NCBI RefSeq assembly: GCF_039710355.1
Contig: NZ_JBDKWZ010000020.1
Span: forward strand, 1 to 64,000
Length of the DNA: 64,000 nt
Direction of reading: 5' to 3'
From: Rapidithrix thailandica
GTDB lineage: Bacteria > Bacteroidota > Bacteroidia > Cytophagales > Flammeovirgaceae
The notes under the pieces were generated by a model, which ran no database searches, was not told where the DNA came from, and saw only the letters and a program-made list of their open reading frames with translations. Every line of letters begins with the position of its first letter. The first letter of the stretch is position 1. A program made the translations under genes and the position numbers. Shown here piece after piece: positions 16,943 to 25,912 of this stretch.

Positions 16943-18904
16943 ATGAGCCAAAAAAACTATTTCAGTATTGCCTATGCCACACGAATACTGATTGTATTAC
17001 TGGACCTATTTTTTTGTACCGTAGCTTATTTTGGAGCTACTCTCTTACGATTTAACTTTTCTCTTCCTCAAGGCTTTTCTTTCGAAGAAAACCTTGGTGG
17101 ATTTGCGATTTTAATGGTTTTAAAACTCATTGCTTTTAAGTATTTTAAAACCTATTCGGGAATCATCCGGTTTACTGGGGAACAAGATGTAAAAAGAGTT
17201 TTTTATGCACTTTCTGCCAGTTCAGGGGTTGCTTTATTATTAAGCCTTCTAACTTTCTTCCCTGAAAATATCTTCTTTTCCAAATCCATTTTGATCATTG
17301 ACTATGTACTTAGTCTGTTTCACTTGGTAGCATACCGTATCATCATGCGGATCGTCTTTGGCTATCGGCACAGGATATACAAAAACAAGTCGGTTAATGT
17401 AGCAATTTTTGGAGCGGGATATTGTGGTCATATCACCAAAAGAACTATTGAGGCACACAAAGGAAGCCAACAAAAAATTGTTGCTTTTTTTGATGACAAT
17501 GCTATGGTAAACCGAAAGTCATTGGATGGAGTATCTGTATACAACCCCAAAGTCTACCTCTCAAAAGCTATCAAAAAATACAATATCCACAAGGTCATTA
17601 TTGCCATTGAAAAACTTTCGCTTGATCGTAAAAATGAATTTATAGACCAGTGTCTGGAAGCCGGGATAGAAGTAATGCAAGTTCCTCCTGTGGAAAAATG
17701 GCTTGATGGGGAGTTACAGGTAAATCAAATTCGCAATGTGAAAATTGAGGATTTACTCCACAGAGACCCTATCCAACTCAACGTGGATAATATATCCAAA
17801 GAGCTTAATAATAAAGTTATCTTGGTTACAGGGGCTGCGGGCTCTATTGGTAGTGAAATGTGTCGCCAGATCATTAAATATTCTCCTAAAGAGCTATTAG
17901 CTCTGGATCAGGCTGAATCTCCGTTGGTTGACTTACATATCGAACTAGAAGAAAAGAATACAGGAAATAAAATTACTCCAATTGTCGCAGATATTAGGGA
18001 CAAAGAACGATTGGAAGCCATGTTCCATGAATATCAACCTGATGTGATTTTTCACGCTGCAGCCTATAAACACGTTCCGATGATGGAACGTCACCCTGTA
18101 GAGTCAGTGAAAGTGAATGTATTGGGCGTAAAAAATGTAGCTGATTTAGCTATTAAATACCAGGCACAAAAATTTGTGATGGTTTCTACTGACAAGGCAG
18201 TCAACCCAACTAACGTTATGGGGGCTACCAAACGGATCGCCGAAATTTATACACAATCGTTGGATAAATTTTTCTCTGAAAGTGGTCACACTCGCTTTGT
18301 CACTACCCGTTTCGGTAATGTATTGGGCTCCAACGGATCGGTAGTTCCCAGATTTACCAAGCAAATTGAAGCAGGTGGACCTATCACGGTGACTCACCCT
18401 GAAATTACTCGCTTTTTTATGACTATTCCGGAAGCATGTCAGCTAGTCTTGGAAGCAGGTAGTATGGGAAAAGGTGGAGAAATTTACTTATTTGACATGG
18501 GGAAACCGGTCAAAATTGTAGACTTGGCAAAACGCTTAATCAAGCTTTCAGGCTTGAAGCTGGATAAAGATATCAAAATTGAGTACGTGGGGCTAAGGGA
18601 AGGAGAAAAGCTGTATGAAGAGCTTTTAAATAATGACGAAAATACCATCCCTACACACCATCCAAAAATTATGGCGGGTATTGTCCGGGAATATGAATTT
18701 GAAGAGGTCAAACGAAAAATCAATCAACTTATTCAATCGGTAAATGCCAGGGATGATTTTAAAGTCGTTCGCTATATGAAGGAAATCGTACCTGAATTTA
18801 TCAGTAACCAATCCAAATTTGAAGTGTTGGACAAAGAGCTAAAAGAGGTTATTCAAAAAGGTGGATATGTGGAAAACAAAGCAGTTTTGAATAGTCCTAA
18901 ATAA
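16943..18904 (+). CDS. pglF: PglF/WbpM-like UDP-GlcNAc 4,6-dehydratase
   Basis: A 653-residue membrane-bound dehydratase. Four N-terminal membrane helices (about residues 10-130) precede a CoA-binding-like domain (VAIFGAGYCGHIT, about 152) and the catalytic extended SDR domain with TGAAGSIGSEMCRQI (about 296). It also has HAAAYKHVPMMERHP, STDKAVNPTNVMGATKR and TTRFGNVLGSNGSVVP. PglF/WbpM enzymes convert UDP-GlcNAc to UDP-4-keto-6-deoxy-GlcNAc, the first step toward bacillosamine. The gene closes the locus and its stop codon lies in the left arm of a strong hairpin terminator. A 188-base gap before it could hold its own promoter. Confidence 0.92.
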   Translation: MSQKNYFSIAYATRILIVLLDLFFCTVAYFGATLLRFNFSLPQGFSFEENLGGFAILMVLKLIAFKYFKTYSGIIRFTGEQDVKRVFYALSASSGVALLLSLLTFFPENIFFSKSILIIDYVLSLFHLVAYRIIMRIVFGYRHRIYKNKSVNVAIFGAGYCGHITKRTIEAHKGSQQKIVAFFDDNAMVNRKSLDGVSVYNPKVYLSKAIKKYNIHKVIIAIEKLSLDRKNEFIDQCLEAGIEVMQVPPVEKWLDGELQVNQIRNVKIEDLLHRDPIQLNVDNISKELNNKVILVTGAAGSIGSEMCRQIIKYSPKELLALDQAESPLVDLHIELEEKNTGNKITPIVADIRDKERLEAMFHEYQPDVIFHAAAYKHVPMMERHPVESVKVNVLGVKNVADLAIKYQAQKFVMVSTDKAVNPTNVMGATKRIAEIYTQSLDKFFSESGHTRFVTTRFGNVLGSNGSVVPRFTKQIEAGGPITVTHPEITRFFMTIPEACQLVLEAGSMGKGGEIYLFDMGKPVKIVDLAKRLIKLSGLKLDKDIKIEYVGLREGEKLYEELLNNDENTIPTHHPKIMAGIVREYEFEEVKRKINQLIQSVNARDDFKVVRYMKEIVPEFISNQSKFEVLDKELKEVIQKGGYVENKAVLNSPK

Positions 18905-18946
18905 AAAAAGCGGCCTGTAATTAAATAATTACAGGCCGCTTTTTTT
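18903..18946. terminator. Bidirectional rho-independent terminator
   Basis: A perfect 20-bp inverted repeat (18903-18922 and 18927-18946) with a 4-base loop, GC-rich core GCGGCCTGTAATT, and A7/T7 tracts at the ends. It serves both the + strand polysaccharide locus and the converging LytTR operon. It overlaps the pglF stop and the last codons of the response regulator. Confidence 0.95.
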
Positions 18947-19718
18947 ACATCCCTCCAAACCACTTCTTAAATGCTTGGACCTTTTCTCTACTTACAATAA
19001 TTTCTCTATCCAAATCATAATCAACAAATACTCGCAATCTGCTATTTGAATAGATCATTACATCCGTGATTCTCTCTATATGTAAAATAAAACTCCTACT
19101 GACCCTGAAAAATACCTTGGGGTCTAACATCTCTTCCAGACTTTCTAACTTATGATCTAATATATATTTGCGCTGCCCTGTAGTAATCAAGAAAGTATTT
19201 CTCCCTTCTGCATAAAAACAGATTACTTGGTTTGTGGAAATAGAGTGAATATGATCCCCCAGTTTCACCAAAAACCGCTCGGTATATTTAGGTTGATTAA
19301 AAGCTTCTAATAGCTTTTCCAAGGATGGACTTTGTACCTCCTCCCTCCTACTTAACTCATGACGGATATTCTCTAATTTCTTCATACTGTCGCTTAAGGA
19401 CTGAAAAGAAATTGGTTTCAACAGATAATCAATACTGTTTACCCGAAATGCCTCCAATGCATATTCATCAAATGCGGTAGTGAAGATAATGGGTTTTTGA
19501 ATTTCAATTTGTTTAAAAATTTCAAAGCTCAATCCATCCGTCAATTGAATATCCATAAAAATCAGATCTAAAATATCTTCCTTTTCCTCCAGCCAGTTAA
19601 CGGCGGCCTTGACGCTGGCTAAGTTTGCTTGGATGACGATGGAATCATCGTATTTTAACAATAAGCGTTCTAATTTTTCAGCAGCAGGTTTTTCATCTTC
19701 AATTATCAGTACATTCAT
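18945..19718 (-). CDS. LytTR-family response regulator
   Basis: A 257-residue regulator: a receiver domain (residues 1-125) with acidic pocket EDE at 7-9, phosphoacceptor Asp56 in IFMDIQL, and Lys101 in YLLKPIS; then a LytTR DNA-binding domain from about 150 (FLVKLGDHIHSI, VICFYAEGRNTFLIT, FFRVSRSFILHIERI). It would respond to the adjacent LytS-type kinase(s). Its ATG overlaps the stop of the upstream kinase-like gene by 4 bases, so the two are translationally coupled. Target genes are unknown; the 34-residue-repeat protein gene lies just upstream of the operon on the same strand. Confidence 0.93.
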   Translation of the reverse strand: MNVLIIEDEKPAAEKLERLLLKYDDSIVIQANLASVKAAVNWLEEKEDILDLIFMDIQLTDGLSFEIFKQIEIQKPIIFTTAFDEYALEAFRVNSIDYLLKPISFQSLSDSMKKLENIRHELSRREEVQSPSLEKLLEAFNQPKYTERFLVKLGDHIHSISTNQVICFYAEGRNTFLITTGQRKYILDHKLESLEEMLDPKVFFRVSRSFILHIERITDVMIYSNSRLRVFVDYDLDREIIVSREKVQAFKKWFGGM

Positions 19719-20782
19719 TTTGTAGTAAGATTATCCTCTTCTATCAACTTAATTTCCGGAATTTTAATCAACAATTTATCATACGCCTTCATTTTTACGA
19801 TAGGCTCATTTGAGTATAAAGAATAAGCCCGTTGTAATTCATTGATGCATGCTTTTCGTTCTACAACCAAGTGCAAACGGTCATTTAAAGGGGTTTCCAT
19901 TACAAAGTAATTATCCGAATCCCTATACAATTCAATCACTAACGGTTGAATGGTATTTACAATAGTCGTTTCTACAATACATTCAATCAATGAAATCAAA
20001 GTACCAGGAATGACTTTCACCTGTTTCCAATATTGACCTTTCCCTTGCACTTTCAAGGAAATAGCGTTTTGGTATTTGTGATTCAACAAATTTAGAAATT
20101 CATTGACAATGCTCAATTCTTTATTAATTTCTACCAACTCTGTTTGCCTATTGCTCAAAACATAGCGATAGACAGCCGCCAGTTTTCCAATAAATTCGTC
20201 TGCCAAATCAAGGTCTTTATGAAGCAATGAAATTAATGATTCCATACTGGTATAAAAAAAGTCCGGATTGATTTCATTCTTAAACCGGTGCAACTCATGT
20301 TCTATCTTCTGCTTTAATTCCTGCTCTTCCCGCAATTTGGTTTCATTCTCTTTTCCCAAATACAAAACACTAATGTACAGCAAATTATACAACACCGAAG
20401 TAATAGTAAATATCAAGTTAAAAATCAATAACTCAACTGTAAAGACAGACAAGCCAACCAATTGACTGAAATATAAAGACAAAATTGACGAGACTAGTAA
20501 GGCAGTTGATAAGAGGCTAAAAAAAAGTTGGGAAATAATCTGCTTTCTAAGTCTACCTTTCCATACATGCGACTTCTGCTGCAGTATTTTGATAATCAAA
20601 CGGTTCAACTCAAATACCAAAAAAGTCAATAAAATACAAAGAAGTTGTTCCTGACTAAAATAATTTTCAAGCAACTCCCCCGCTGAGTCAAATGCAAGCA
20701 ATACCTGGATATACACCAAAGTACCATACACAGGAGGGGCTAATAACCGGAAAGTGGGATTATCAATAAAATAACGCTGCAT
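19715..20782 (-). CDS. Degenerate LytS-type histidine kinase (pseudokinase)
   Basis: A 355-residue protein with four N-terminal membrane segments and a His_kinase-like domain that has lost its key residues. The phosphoacceptor block, normally NPHFLFNSLN, reads NPDFFYTSME: the His is Asp174. The ATPase N-box, normally LVENAVKHN, reads LIECIVETT, and no glycine-rich G box is visible. It cannot act as an ordinary kinase. I chose the ATG at 20782, where QRYFIDNPTFRLLAP starts as in relatives; an upstream in-frame ATG at 20824 would overlap the intact kinase gene by 29 bases. It lies between the intact kinase and the regulator, suggesting a sensing or heterodimer role. Confidence 0.82.
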   Translation of the reverse strand: MQRYFIDNPTFRLLAPPVYGTLVYIQVLLAFDSAGELLENYFSQEQLLCILLTFLVFELNRLIIKILQQKSHVWKGRLRKQIISQLFFSLLSTALLVSSILSLYFSQLVGLSVFTVELLIFNLIFTITSVLYNLLYISVLYLGKENETKLREEQELKQKIEHELHRFKNEINPDFFYTSMESLISLLHKDLDLADEFIGKLAAVYRYVLSNRQTELVEINKELSIVNEFLNLLNHKYQNAISLKVQGKGQYWKQVKVIPGTLISLIECIVETTIVNTIQPLVIELYRDSDNYFVMETPLNDRLHLVVERKACINELQRAYSLYSNEPIVKMKAYDKLLIKIPEIKLIEEDNLTTK

Positions 20783-20795
20783 TGGATATTGTACT

Positions 20796-21848
20796 TTAGT
20801 GGTAAATAGATAACCCGTTGTCACTTCGAATAATAGGAAGTGTCACTTGATAATCGTCCTGGTTGTGAACCGAAATTTGCTCATGGGTAAAGTATTGGTA
20901 TCTCTTTTTGATATTATCCAAACCTACGGCAAACGATGTTACCTCTTTCGCTTTTTCCGTGATATTATTTGATACCACAATTCCTCTACCGACTTTATGC
21001 TCAATGCATACTTTTAAAGGCCATTCGTCTGAAATCACATTGTGTTTGACGGCGTTTTCCACCAGCATTTGCAAGGTTAATGGCGGCAACTGAGTGGTAA
21101 CTATTTCCTCAGGCAAATTTATTTTCAATTCAAATGCGTCTTCAAATCTCACTTTTAATAAAAAGTAATACGCTTTCACAAAATCCACTTCTTCTTCCAA
21201 AGAAACCAACTTGTTTTTATTGGTTGTCAATATATACTGATACGTTTGGGCCAGCTTCCGGATAAAACTCTCAGCCAAATAAATATCTTTGTACAAAAGA
21301 GAAGAAATGGTATTTAACGAATTAAATAAATAATGAGGGCTAAGCTGACCTTTTAGAGCTTCAAATTGTAATTCCAGCTGCTTTCTTTTTAAGCGTTCCG
21401 CTTCTATTTGCGCTACGGCATATTGATGATACGAATACAATGTAAAATCAATCACCGAATAGATAAAAGCAACAATTAATGTCAATAGTATCCACTTAAT
21501 GGATGCTGTTTCATAGTGATCTAATATTCCCCCCATATTCCCTTTTAAAAAGGCAAAGTAGCTATAAATAGCTACACCGGAAATAGCTAAAGTTGCACAT
21601 GTATGAACCAAAACACCACTAATCAGGCGTAAGAACATCTGCTTTTTCCAAGGTATCCACCGGGTGAGGACTTTACTTAAGAAAGACATGCTTTCCCCTA
21701 CCCCATTTCCAATCAGCACCGACATCAGATACCCTTCCCAATCAACAGTTACCGAAGGTACACTTCCATATTCCCCATAAAATAGGTAAATAAAGAAAAA
21801 TACCCCGGCAGCAGTTTGCAGTAAGTACTGTGGTCCAGGTTGATTCAT
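20796..21848 (-). CDS. LytS/YehU-type sensor histidine kinase (intact)
   Basis: A 350-residue membrane histidine kinase. Four hydrophobic segments (about 10-25, 45-60, 75-100, 118-140) precede a coiled linker and the His_kinase domain. That domain has phosphoacceptor His172 in SPHYLFNSLNT and N-box Asn265 in LTLQMLVENAVKHN; VGLDNIKKRY is the G-box equivalent. It is the first gene of a three-gene operon, followed by the pseudokinase and then the LytTR regulator. The signal is unknown. The comparison with its neighbour is striking, since both share domain order while only this one keeps catalytic residues. Confidence 0.92.
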   Translation of the reverse strand: MNQPGPQYLLQTAAGVFFFIYLFYGEYGSVPSVTVDWEGYLMSVLIGNGVGESMSFLSKVLTRWIPWKKQMFLRLISGVLVHTCATLAISGVAIYSYFAFLKGNMGGILDHYETASIKWILLTLIVAFIYSVIDFTLYSYHQYAVAQIEAERLKRKQLELQFEALKGQLSPHYLFNSLNTISSLLYKDIYLAESFIRKLAQTYQYILTTNKNKLVSLEEEVDFVKAYYFLLKVRFEDAFELKINLPEEIVTTQLPPLTLQMLVENAVKHNVISDEWPLKVCIEHKVGRGIVVSNNITEKAKEVTSFAVGLDNIKKRYQYFTHEQISVHNQDDYQVTLPIIRSDNGLSIYH

Positions 21849-22099
21849 GGGTAGGTAAAAAATTGAATAATGTAAAATGAATTTTAACGCTGATCAAATG
21901 AGAAGTCCTGTATCAATCCAATAATGTTAATCAAATAAACAACACAATAGCAAATTAATAAACATTTGACAATATAAAAAGCATTGACTAGTTAAATTAA
22001 ATAGCTCTTTTCAGGTATCAAACTTTGCGTTATTTATACTATACAAATCCTTAAAGCTCGACATTTATTTAACACATAATACCAAACCAGTTTTTCATG

Positions 22100-23662
22100 T
22101 TACTCTTTATAAAGTGCATCCATCACTCTACGAAACTCCATACTTGAAGAAATTGTACTGGCAGCTTTTTGATAAGCTGCCAGTGTATTTTTATGCTCCA
22201 TATCTATATGCTTACATAAAGCCAATAAGACTTCCGCTTTTTCAAGCGAAGAGGAAATTCCGGGCACAAGCTCCAGAATTCCCAATATGGCAACCTCTGA
22301 TAATTTTTCTTTTTGGGATAGAGCTCTCAACAGCCCACCTTTCTCCACATTGGACGTTAATTCAGCCACGACATCAAAAAAACCGGCTAGTTGAATCTTT
22401 GAAGCCGGATACCGGTTGATGACTTCTCTCAACACTGAACCTTTTTCATACGAACTGCTAATACTGCTAACAGCCTTATAAAAAGCAAGTTGGTTTTGAA
22501 AAGTAAGTTTTTCCGAATGAATAAACTTTCGTAAAACCTCTCCTTTTTCATGGGAACTGGACACCGATATGACAGTTTTAAAATATTCATTGGTTACCTG
22601 TTCCCCGGTGTTTAGATAGGGAATAACTTGTTTTAAAACTCTGGCTTTCTCATAACTGGAGGAGATCTCCTGACATCCGGACAACACGCCTAATATTACT
22701 TGAGGATTTTGATTCTTTACTTTCAGGAGGTATTGCAAACATTGGCTCAACTCAAAATTGCTATCAATGCTCTTTAAGGTTGCAAAGTAAGCATTTACTA
22801 CTTGGGCATTGTTAAAAATCTTTTGCCGGTCTATCCCACTTAACACTCTTCTCTTTTCCACGCTTGAATCAATCGTCCGGATTGTTGCAAATAAATAGAG
22901 TAACTGTTTTTCCGAAAGTTGATGTTTTTGCAATATATGATACAGCGCCTCTGCTTTTTCGTTCGAAGAGGCAATCTTAGCCATTTCAAAAAAATATGTT
23001 TTTGCCGTAGGGTCACCGGCTAAAAAGGTGCGGGCACTCTCCCGGAATAGCCTTCCTTTTTCCGTTTCACTTTCCAGTTCTTTTCCAATACGTACACATA
23101 CCGTATTGATTTCATTTGAGGTAAGTTGCGGAATCCCCAACAAAGCACTGAAATATAAACTTTTGACCCGGGAATTATCAATTTTGGAAATTTCTTGTAA
23201 AACCGATTGGGCTCCCCCTTTTTGATACAGATTCCATACTTTTGTGTCAGCGCCAATTCCTGAAATTCTAAAGATCTCTTCTAAAGAACTTTTCAAATAG
23301 TTCTCCCCTTCCGGATGCCATTTTTCCTTCTTTTTGCCTACAAAATACAATTTTTCCTGATAGCCACCCTCTCTCCCGATTAAGTGTATCGTCCGTTTGT
23401 TACCAAAAGTACTTTTACTGAATTTCAGGTACCCCCCTGGTTCTATATTTTCGATGGCAGTACCATCTGCCGAAAACTTTACTTTTCCTTTGTGCCTCAA
23501 TTCTATCGTATAGAAAGGATTTTGTATTTTATATACCACCTCACCCTGCTGCTCTTGATAATTGCTATAGTTTTGTGCTTGAAGAGAATTCCTGCAAAAC
23601 ATCATCAAACACAAAGCAATTGTCAACACCAAGCCTTTCCAATAGGTATTATATGTCATCAT
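22100..23662 (-). CDS. Exported protein with about ten 34-residue helical repeats
   Basis: A 520-residue protein with an N-terminal signal peptide (GLVLTIALCLMMFCRNSLQA). Residues ~45-165 form a beta-rich region (IELRHKGKVKFSADGTAIENIEPGGYLKFS) ending in GGAQSVLQEI. From ~195 to the end a motif of the form I-x-S-S-x-E-K-x-x-V-L recurs with its Glu every 34-35 residues (ten copies: ETEKGRL, SSNEKAEAL, SSVEKRRVL, SNFELSQCL, SSYEKARVL, SSHEKGEVL, SSYEKGSVL, SNVEKGGLL, SSLEKAEVL, SSMEFRRVM). This suggests an alpha-solenoid. The whole two-part layout also occurs in other bacterial exported proteins, but I know no function. ATG at 23662 was preferred over a GTG four codons earlier. It lies upstream of the LytS operon. 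Confidence 0.75.
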   Translation of the reverse strand: MMTYNTYWKGLVLTIALCLMMFCRNSLQAQNYSNYQEQQGEVVYKIQNPFYTIELRHKGKVKFSADGTAIENIEPGGYLKFSKSTFGNKRTIHLIGREGGYQEKLYFVGKKKEKWHPEGENYLKSSLEEIFRISGIGADTKVWNLYQKGGAQSVLQEISKIDNSRVKSLYFSALLGIPQLTSNEINTVCVRIGKELESETEKGRLFRESARTFLAGDPTAKTYFFEMAKIASSNEKAEALYHILQKHQLSEKQLLYLFATIRTIDSSVEKRRVLSGIDRQKIFNNAQVVNAYFATLKSIDSNFELSQCLQYLLKVKNQNPQVILGVLSGCQEISSSYEKARVLKQVIPYLNTGEQVTNEYFKTVISVSSSHEKGEVLRKFIHSEKLTFQNQLAFYKAVSSISSSYEKGSVLREVINRYPASKIQLAGFFDVVAELTSNVEKGGLLRALSQKEKLSEVAILGILELVPGISSSLEKAEVLLALCKHIDMEHKNTLAAYQKAASTISSSMEFRRVMDALYKE

Positions 23663-23832
23663 ACTATGGCTCACCGGTTATTTATTTAACTTAAGTAAAC
23701 ATACACTACTACAGCATAAAATATAAGTATATCACACAATTACAGCTTCTTTTATACAATTAAGCAGAACTTTCCGGAAAGTAAAAAACCCTTCAGAGTG
23801 AACTGAATATTTTGTGTGTTGAAGTAAAAATT

Positions 23833-23862
23833 TGGTGTAGCAAAGTTGTACTTTACTACACC
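23833..23862 (-). terminator. Hairpin terminator after the TIM-barrel gene
   Basis: GGTGTAG-C-AAAGT pairs with ACTTT-A-CTACACC with one internal mismatch and a 4-base loop. On the minus strand it is followed by an A3T5 tract. It lies about 40 bases past the stop of the hydroxypyruvate-isomerase-like gene. Confidence 0.55.
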
Positions 23863-23899
23863 CAAACGTAAGTTCACATGATGGTCTTTGTTCGAGAAC

Positions 23900-24685
23900 C
23901 TATACATCACAAATCATCACTCCAGCTTTCAGTGAAGCTAGCGGACCTTCTCCTCGAGGGATAAATTCCTGGCCTACATAGCCTTTATAACCACTTGCTA
24001 CGATTGCTTTCATAATGGCGGGATAATTTAACTCTTGAGTATCATCAACCTCGTTACGCCCTGGCACACCTCCTGTATGATAATGAGCAATGTAAGGATG
24101 ATACTTTTGAATAGTCGCAATTACATCTCCTTCCATTATCTGCATATGATAAATATCATAGAGGAGTTTAAAATTTTCAGACCCGACTTTATCACAAAGT
24201 GCGACTCCCCAGGCGGTATGATCGCATTGATAATCGGGATGGTCAACTTTACTGTTCAAAAGCTCCATCACCAAGTTGACTTGATATTTTTCCGCAAGTT
24301 TTACAACCGGTTCCAAACCAATTGCACAATTGTCCAAGCCCTTTTCATCACTTATGCCTTTGCGCTCTCCTGAAAAACAAATCACATTTTTTATTCCGGC
24401 TTCAGCGGCTTTGGGGAGTAACTCTTCATAATCATTCCATAGCCGGGCATGATGGGCAGGATTGTTAAACCCTTCGGGGATTCCAAGCGGACTGCCAAAC
24501 GACAAGGCACACTCAAGCCCGTGCTTAAAAGCCACCTCCCATTCGTGTGGATGAAGTAATTCCACTGATTTCAACCCTATTTCTTTTGCTGCCAGGCATA
24601 GCTCGTCCAAAGAAATATCTTCATAACACCAGCGACATACAGAATGATTAATATTTCCTTTCAAGATTTGTTTTTCCATTTGCAT
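23900..24685 (-). CDS. Hydroxypyruvate isomerase-like TIM-barrel protein
   Basis: A 261-residue AP-endonuclease-2 type TIM barrel. GNINHSVCRWCYEDISLDEL at the start, VELLHPHEW, VMELLNSKVDHPDYQCDHTAW with a metal-binding Glu, LLYDIYHMQIMEGD, HYHTGGVPGRNEVDDTQELNY and YVGQEFIPRG all match the Hyi/OtnI-type group. Such enzymes interconvert hydroxypyruvate and tartronate semialdehyde or related hydroxy-keto acids. No signal peptide is present, unlike many secreted or Tat-exported Bacteroidota relatives. It is a single gene with its own terminator, so the physiological substrate is not indicated by neighbours. Confidence 0.8.
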   Translation of the reverse strand: MQMEKQILKGNINHSVCRWCYEDISLDELCLAAKEIGLKSVELLHPHEWEVAFKHGLECALSFGSPLGIPEGFNNPAHHARLWNDYEELLPKAAEAGIKNVICFSGERKGISDEKGLDNCAIGLEPVVKLAEKYQVNLVMELLNSKVDHPDYQCDHTAWGVALCDKVGSENFKLLYDIYHMQIMEGDVIATIQKYHPYIAHYHTGGVPGRNEVDDTQELNYPAIMKAIVASGYKGYVGQEFIPRGEGPLASLKAGVMICDV

Positions 24686-24836
24686 ATTTTCGTTTTCAAT
24701 TAAAAGTACTACACGGACAGCATTCTAGACAAACAGGCTCTCAAAGGCCCGACTTACAAAGTAGTATTGAAAAGCTAAAATAATAAGAGCGCTTGTATAC
24801 TTTATCAATTCAAGCGCAAAGAAAGAGGTGGGCATA

Positions 24837-24861
24837 AAAAAACCCGGAAAATTTATCCGGG
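24837..24861 (-). terminator. Hairpin terminator after trhO
   Basis: CCCGGA (24843-24848) pairs with TCCGGG (24856-24861) around a 7-base loop. The + strand A-run at 24837-24842 becomes the T-tract on the minus strand, immediately after the trhO stop. Confidence 0.75.
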
Positions 24862-24871
24862 TAGTGATTGT

Positions 24872-25912
24872 TTATTTTATTTTTTCTAATCCTGATGAAC
24901 TCTTCTTAAATCTGCCTTTCGAAAAAATGCGTATCCCGCTGTCTTGTTGCTTTCTGAGTTCTTTTTGTTTTTCTTCAGACAAATGAATAACCTCCTGACA
25001 TTCTTTCGAGCAACAATTCTCATACTTCTCCGCACATTCCTCACACTGCAAGAAAAGTAAATTACAGGCTTCGTTTTTACAGTTTGTATGATCATCACAA
25101 GGTTTTCCGCATTGATGGCATTTACTGATGATCTCTTCGGAAATACGTTCGCCTAAGCGCTCGTCAAATACAAAGTTCTTTCCTTTGAATTTATTTTTAA
25201 GCCCCTTTTTAGAGATATCTTGTGCATACTTAATGATCCCTCCTTCCAACTGGTATACGTTCTCAAAGCCTTTGTGTTTGAAATAGGCACTGGCTTTCTC
25301 ACAACGAATCCCCCCCGTACAATACATCACCAGATTTTTATCTTTTTGACCTTCCAAAATTTCCTCTACAATAGGCAATGAGTCTCGGAACGTATCCACA
25401 TCCGGGCAAATGGCATTTTCAAAATGCCCTACTTCCGTCTCATAATGATTTCGCATATCCACCAACACCGTATCATCCTGGTCTGTCAATTGGTTAAATT
25501 CCTCCGCACTCAAATGTTTTCCTTTGTTGGTCACATCAAAGCTTTCGTCATTCAACCCATCGGCTAAAATCTTCTCTTTGACTTTAATTTTAAGCTTGTA
25601 AAAAGATTTTCCATCATCGTCCACCGCCACATTCAAGCGAATCCCGTTCAAAAAAGTAATTTCTGCCAAATACTGTTTAAATTGTTCCAGGTTATTTTCC
25701 GGAACACTGATTTGCGCATTGATTCCTTCTTTGGCAACATATATTCTTCCATATACCCCCACTTCAGAAAACTTCAGGTAAAGATGATCTCTAAATAATT
25801 GAGGATTATTAAGGTTCCAATATTGGTAAAAAGAGATGGTTACCCTCTTTTCGTCACTTAGTTGTAGTTTCTGCTTTAGTACTTCCCGGTTTACTCGATT
25901 ATATAATTCCAT
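24872..25912 (-). CDS. trhO: tRNA uridine(34) hydroxylase, rhodanese-type
   Basis: TrhO (YceA) makes 5-hydroxyuridine at the wobble position of certain tRNAs. The 346-residue frame starts at the ATG at 25912 (MELYNRVNREVLKQKL), which aligns with the start of the E. coli protein; an upstream in-frame start would add 25 unrelated residues. Domains: N-terminal acylphosphatase-like part (RVTISFYQYW, VYGRIYVAKEGINAQISVP), rhodanese domain with active-site loop CTGGIRCEKA, and a C-terminal Cys-rich zinc-binding region (CHQCGKPCDDHTNCKNEAC, CEECAEKYENCC). Its basic tail is longer than in E. coli. It is a lone gene with its own terminator. Confidence 0.93.
   Translation of the reverse strand: MELYNRVNREVLKQKLQLSDEKRVTISFYQYWNLNNPQLFRDHLYLKFSEVGVYGRIYVAKEGINAQISVPENNLEQFKQYLAEITFLNGIRLNVAVDDDGKSFYKLKIKVKEKILADGLNDESFDVTNKGKHLSAEEFNQLTDQDDTVLVDMRNHYETEVGHFENAICPDVDTFRDSLPIVEEILEGQKDKNLVMYCTGGIRCEKASAYFKHKGFENVYQLEGGIIKYAQDISKKGLKNKFKGKNFVFDERLGERISEEIISKCHQCGKPCDDHTNCKNEACNLLFLQCEECAEKYENCCSKECQEVIHLSEEKQKELRKQQDSGIRIFSKGRFKKSSSGLEKIK

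Noticed and set aside
22157..22184. A perfect 11-bp hairpin ACTGGCAGCTT / AAGCTGCCAGT
   Set aside because: It lies inside the 3' coding part of the repeat protein and encodes normal helix residues, with no T-tract and no position suitable for termination.
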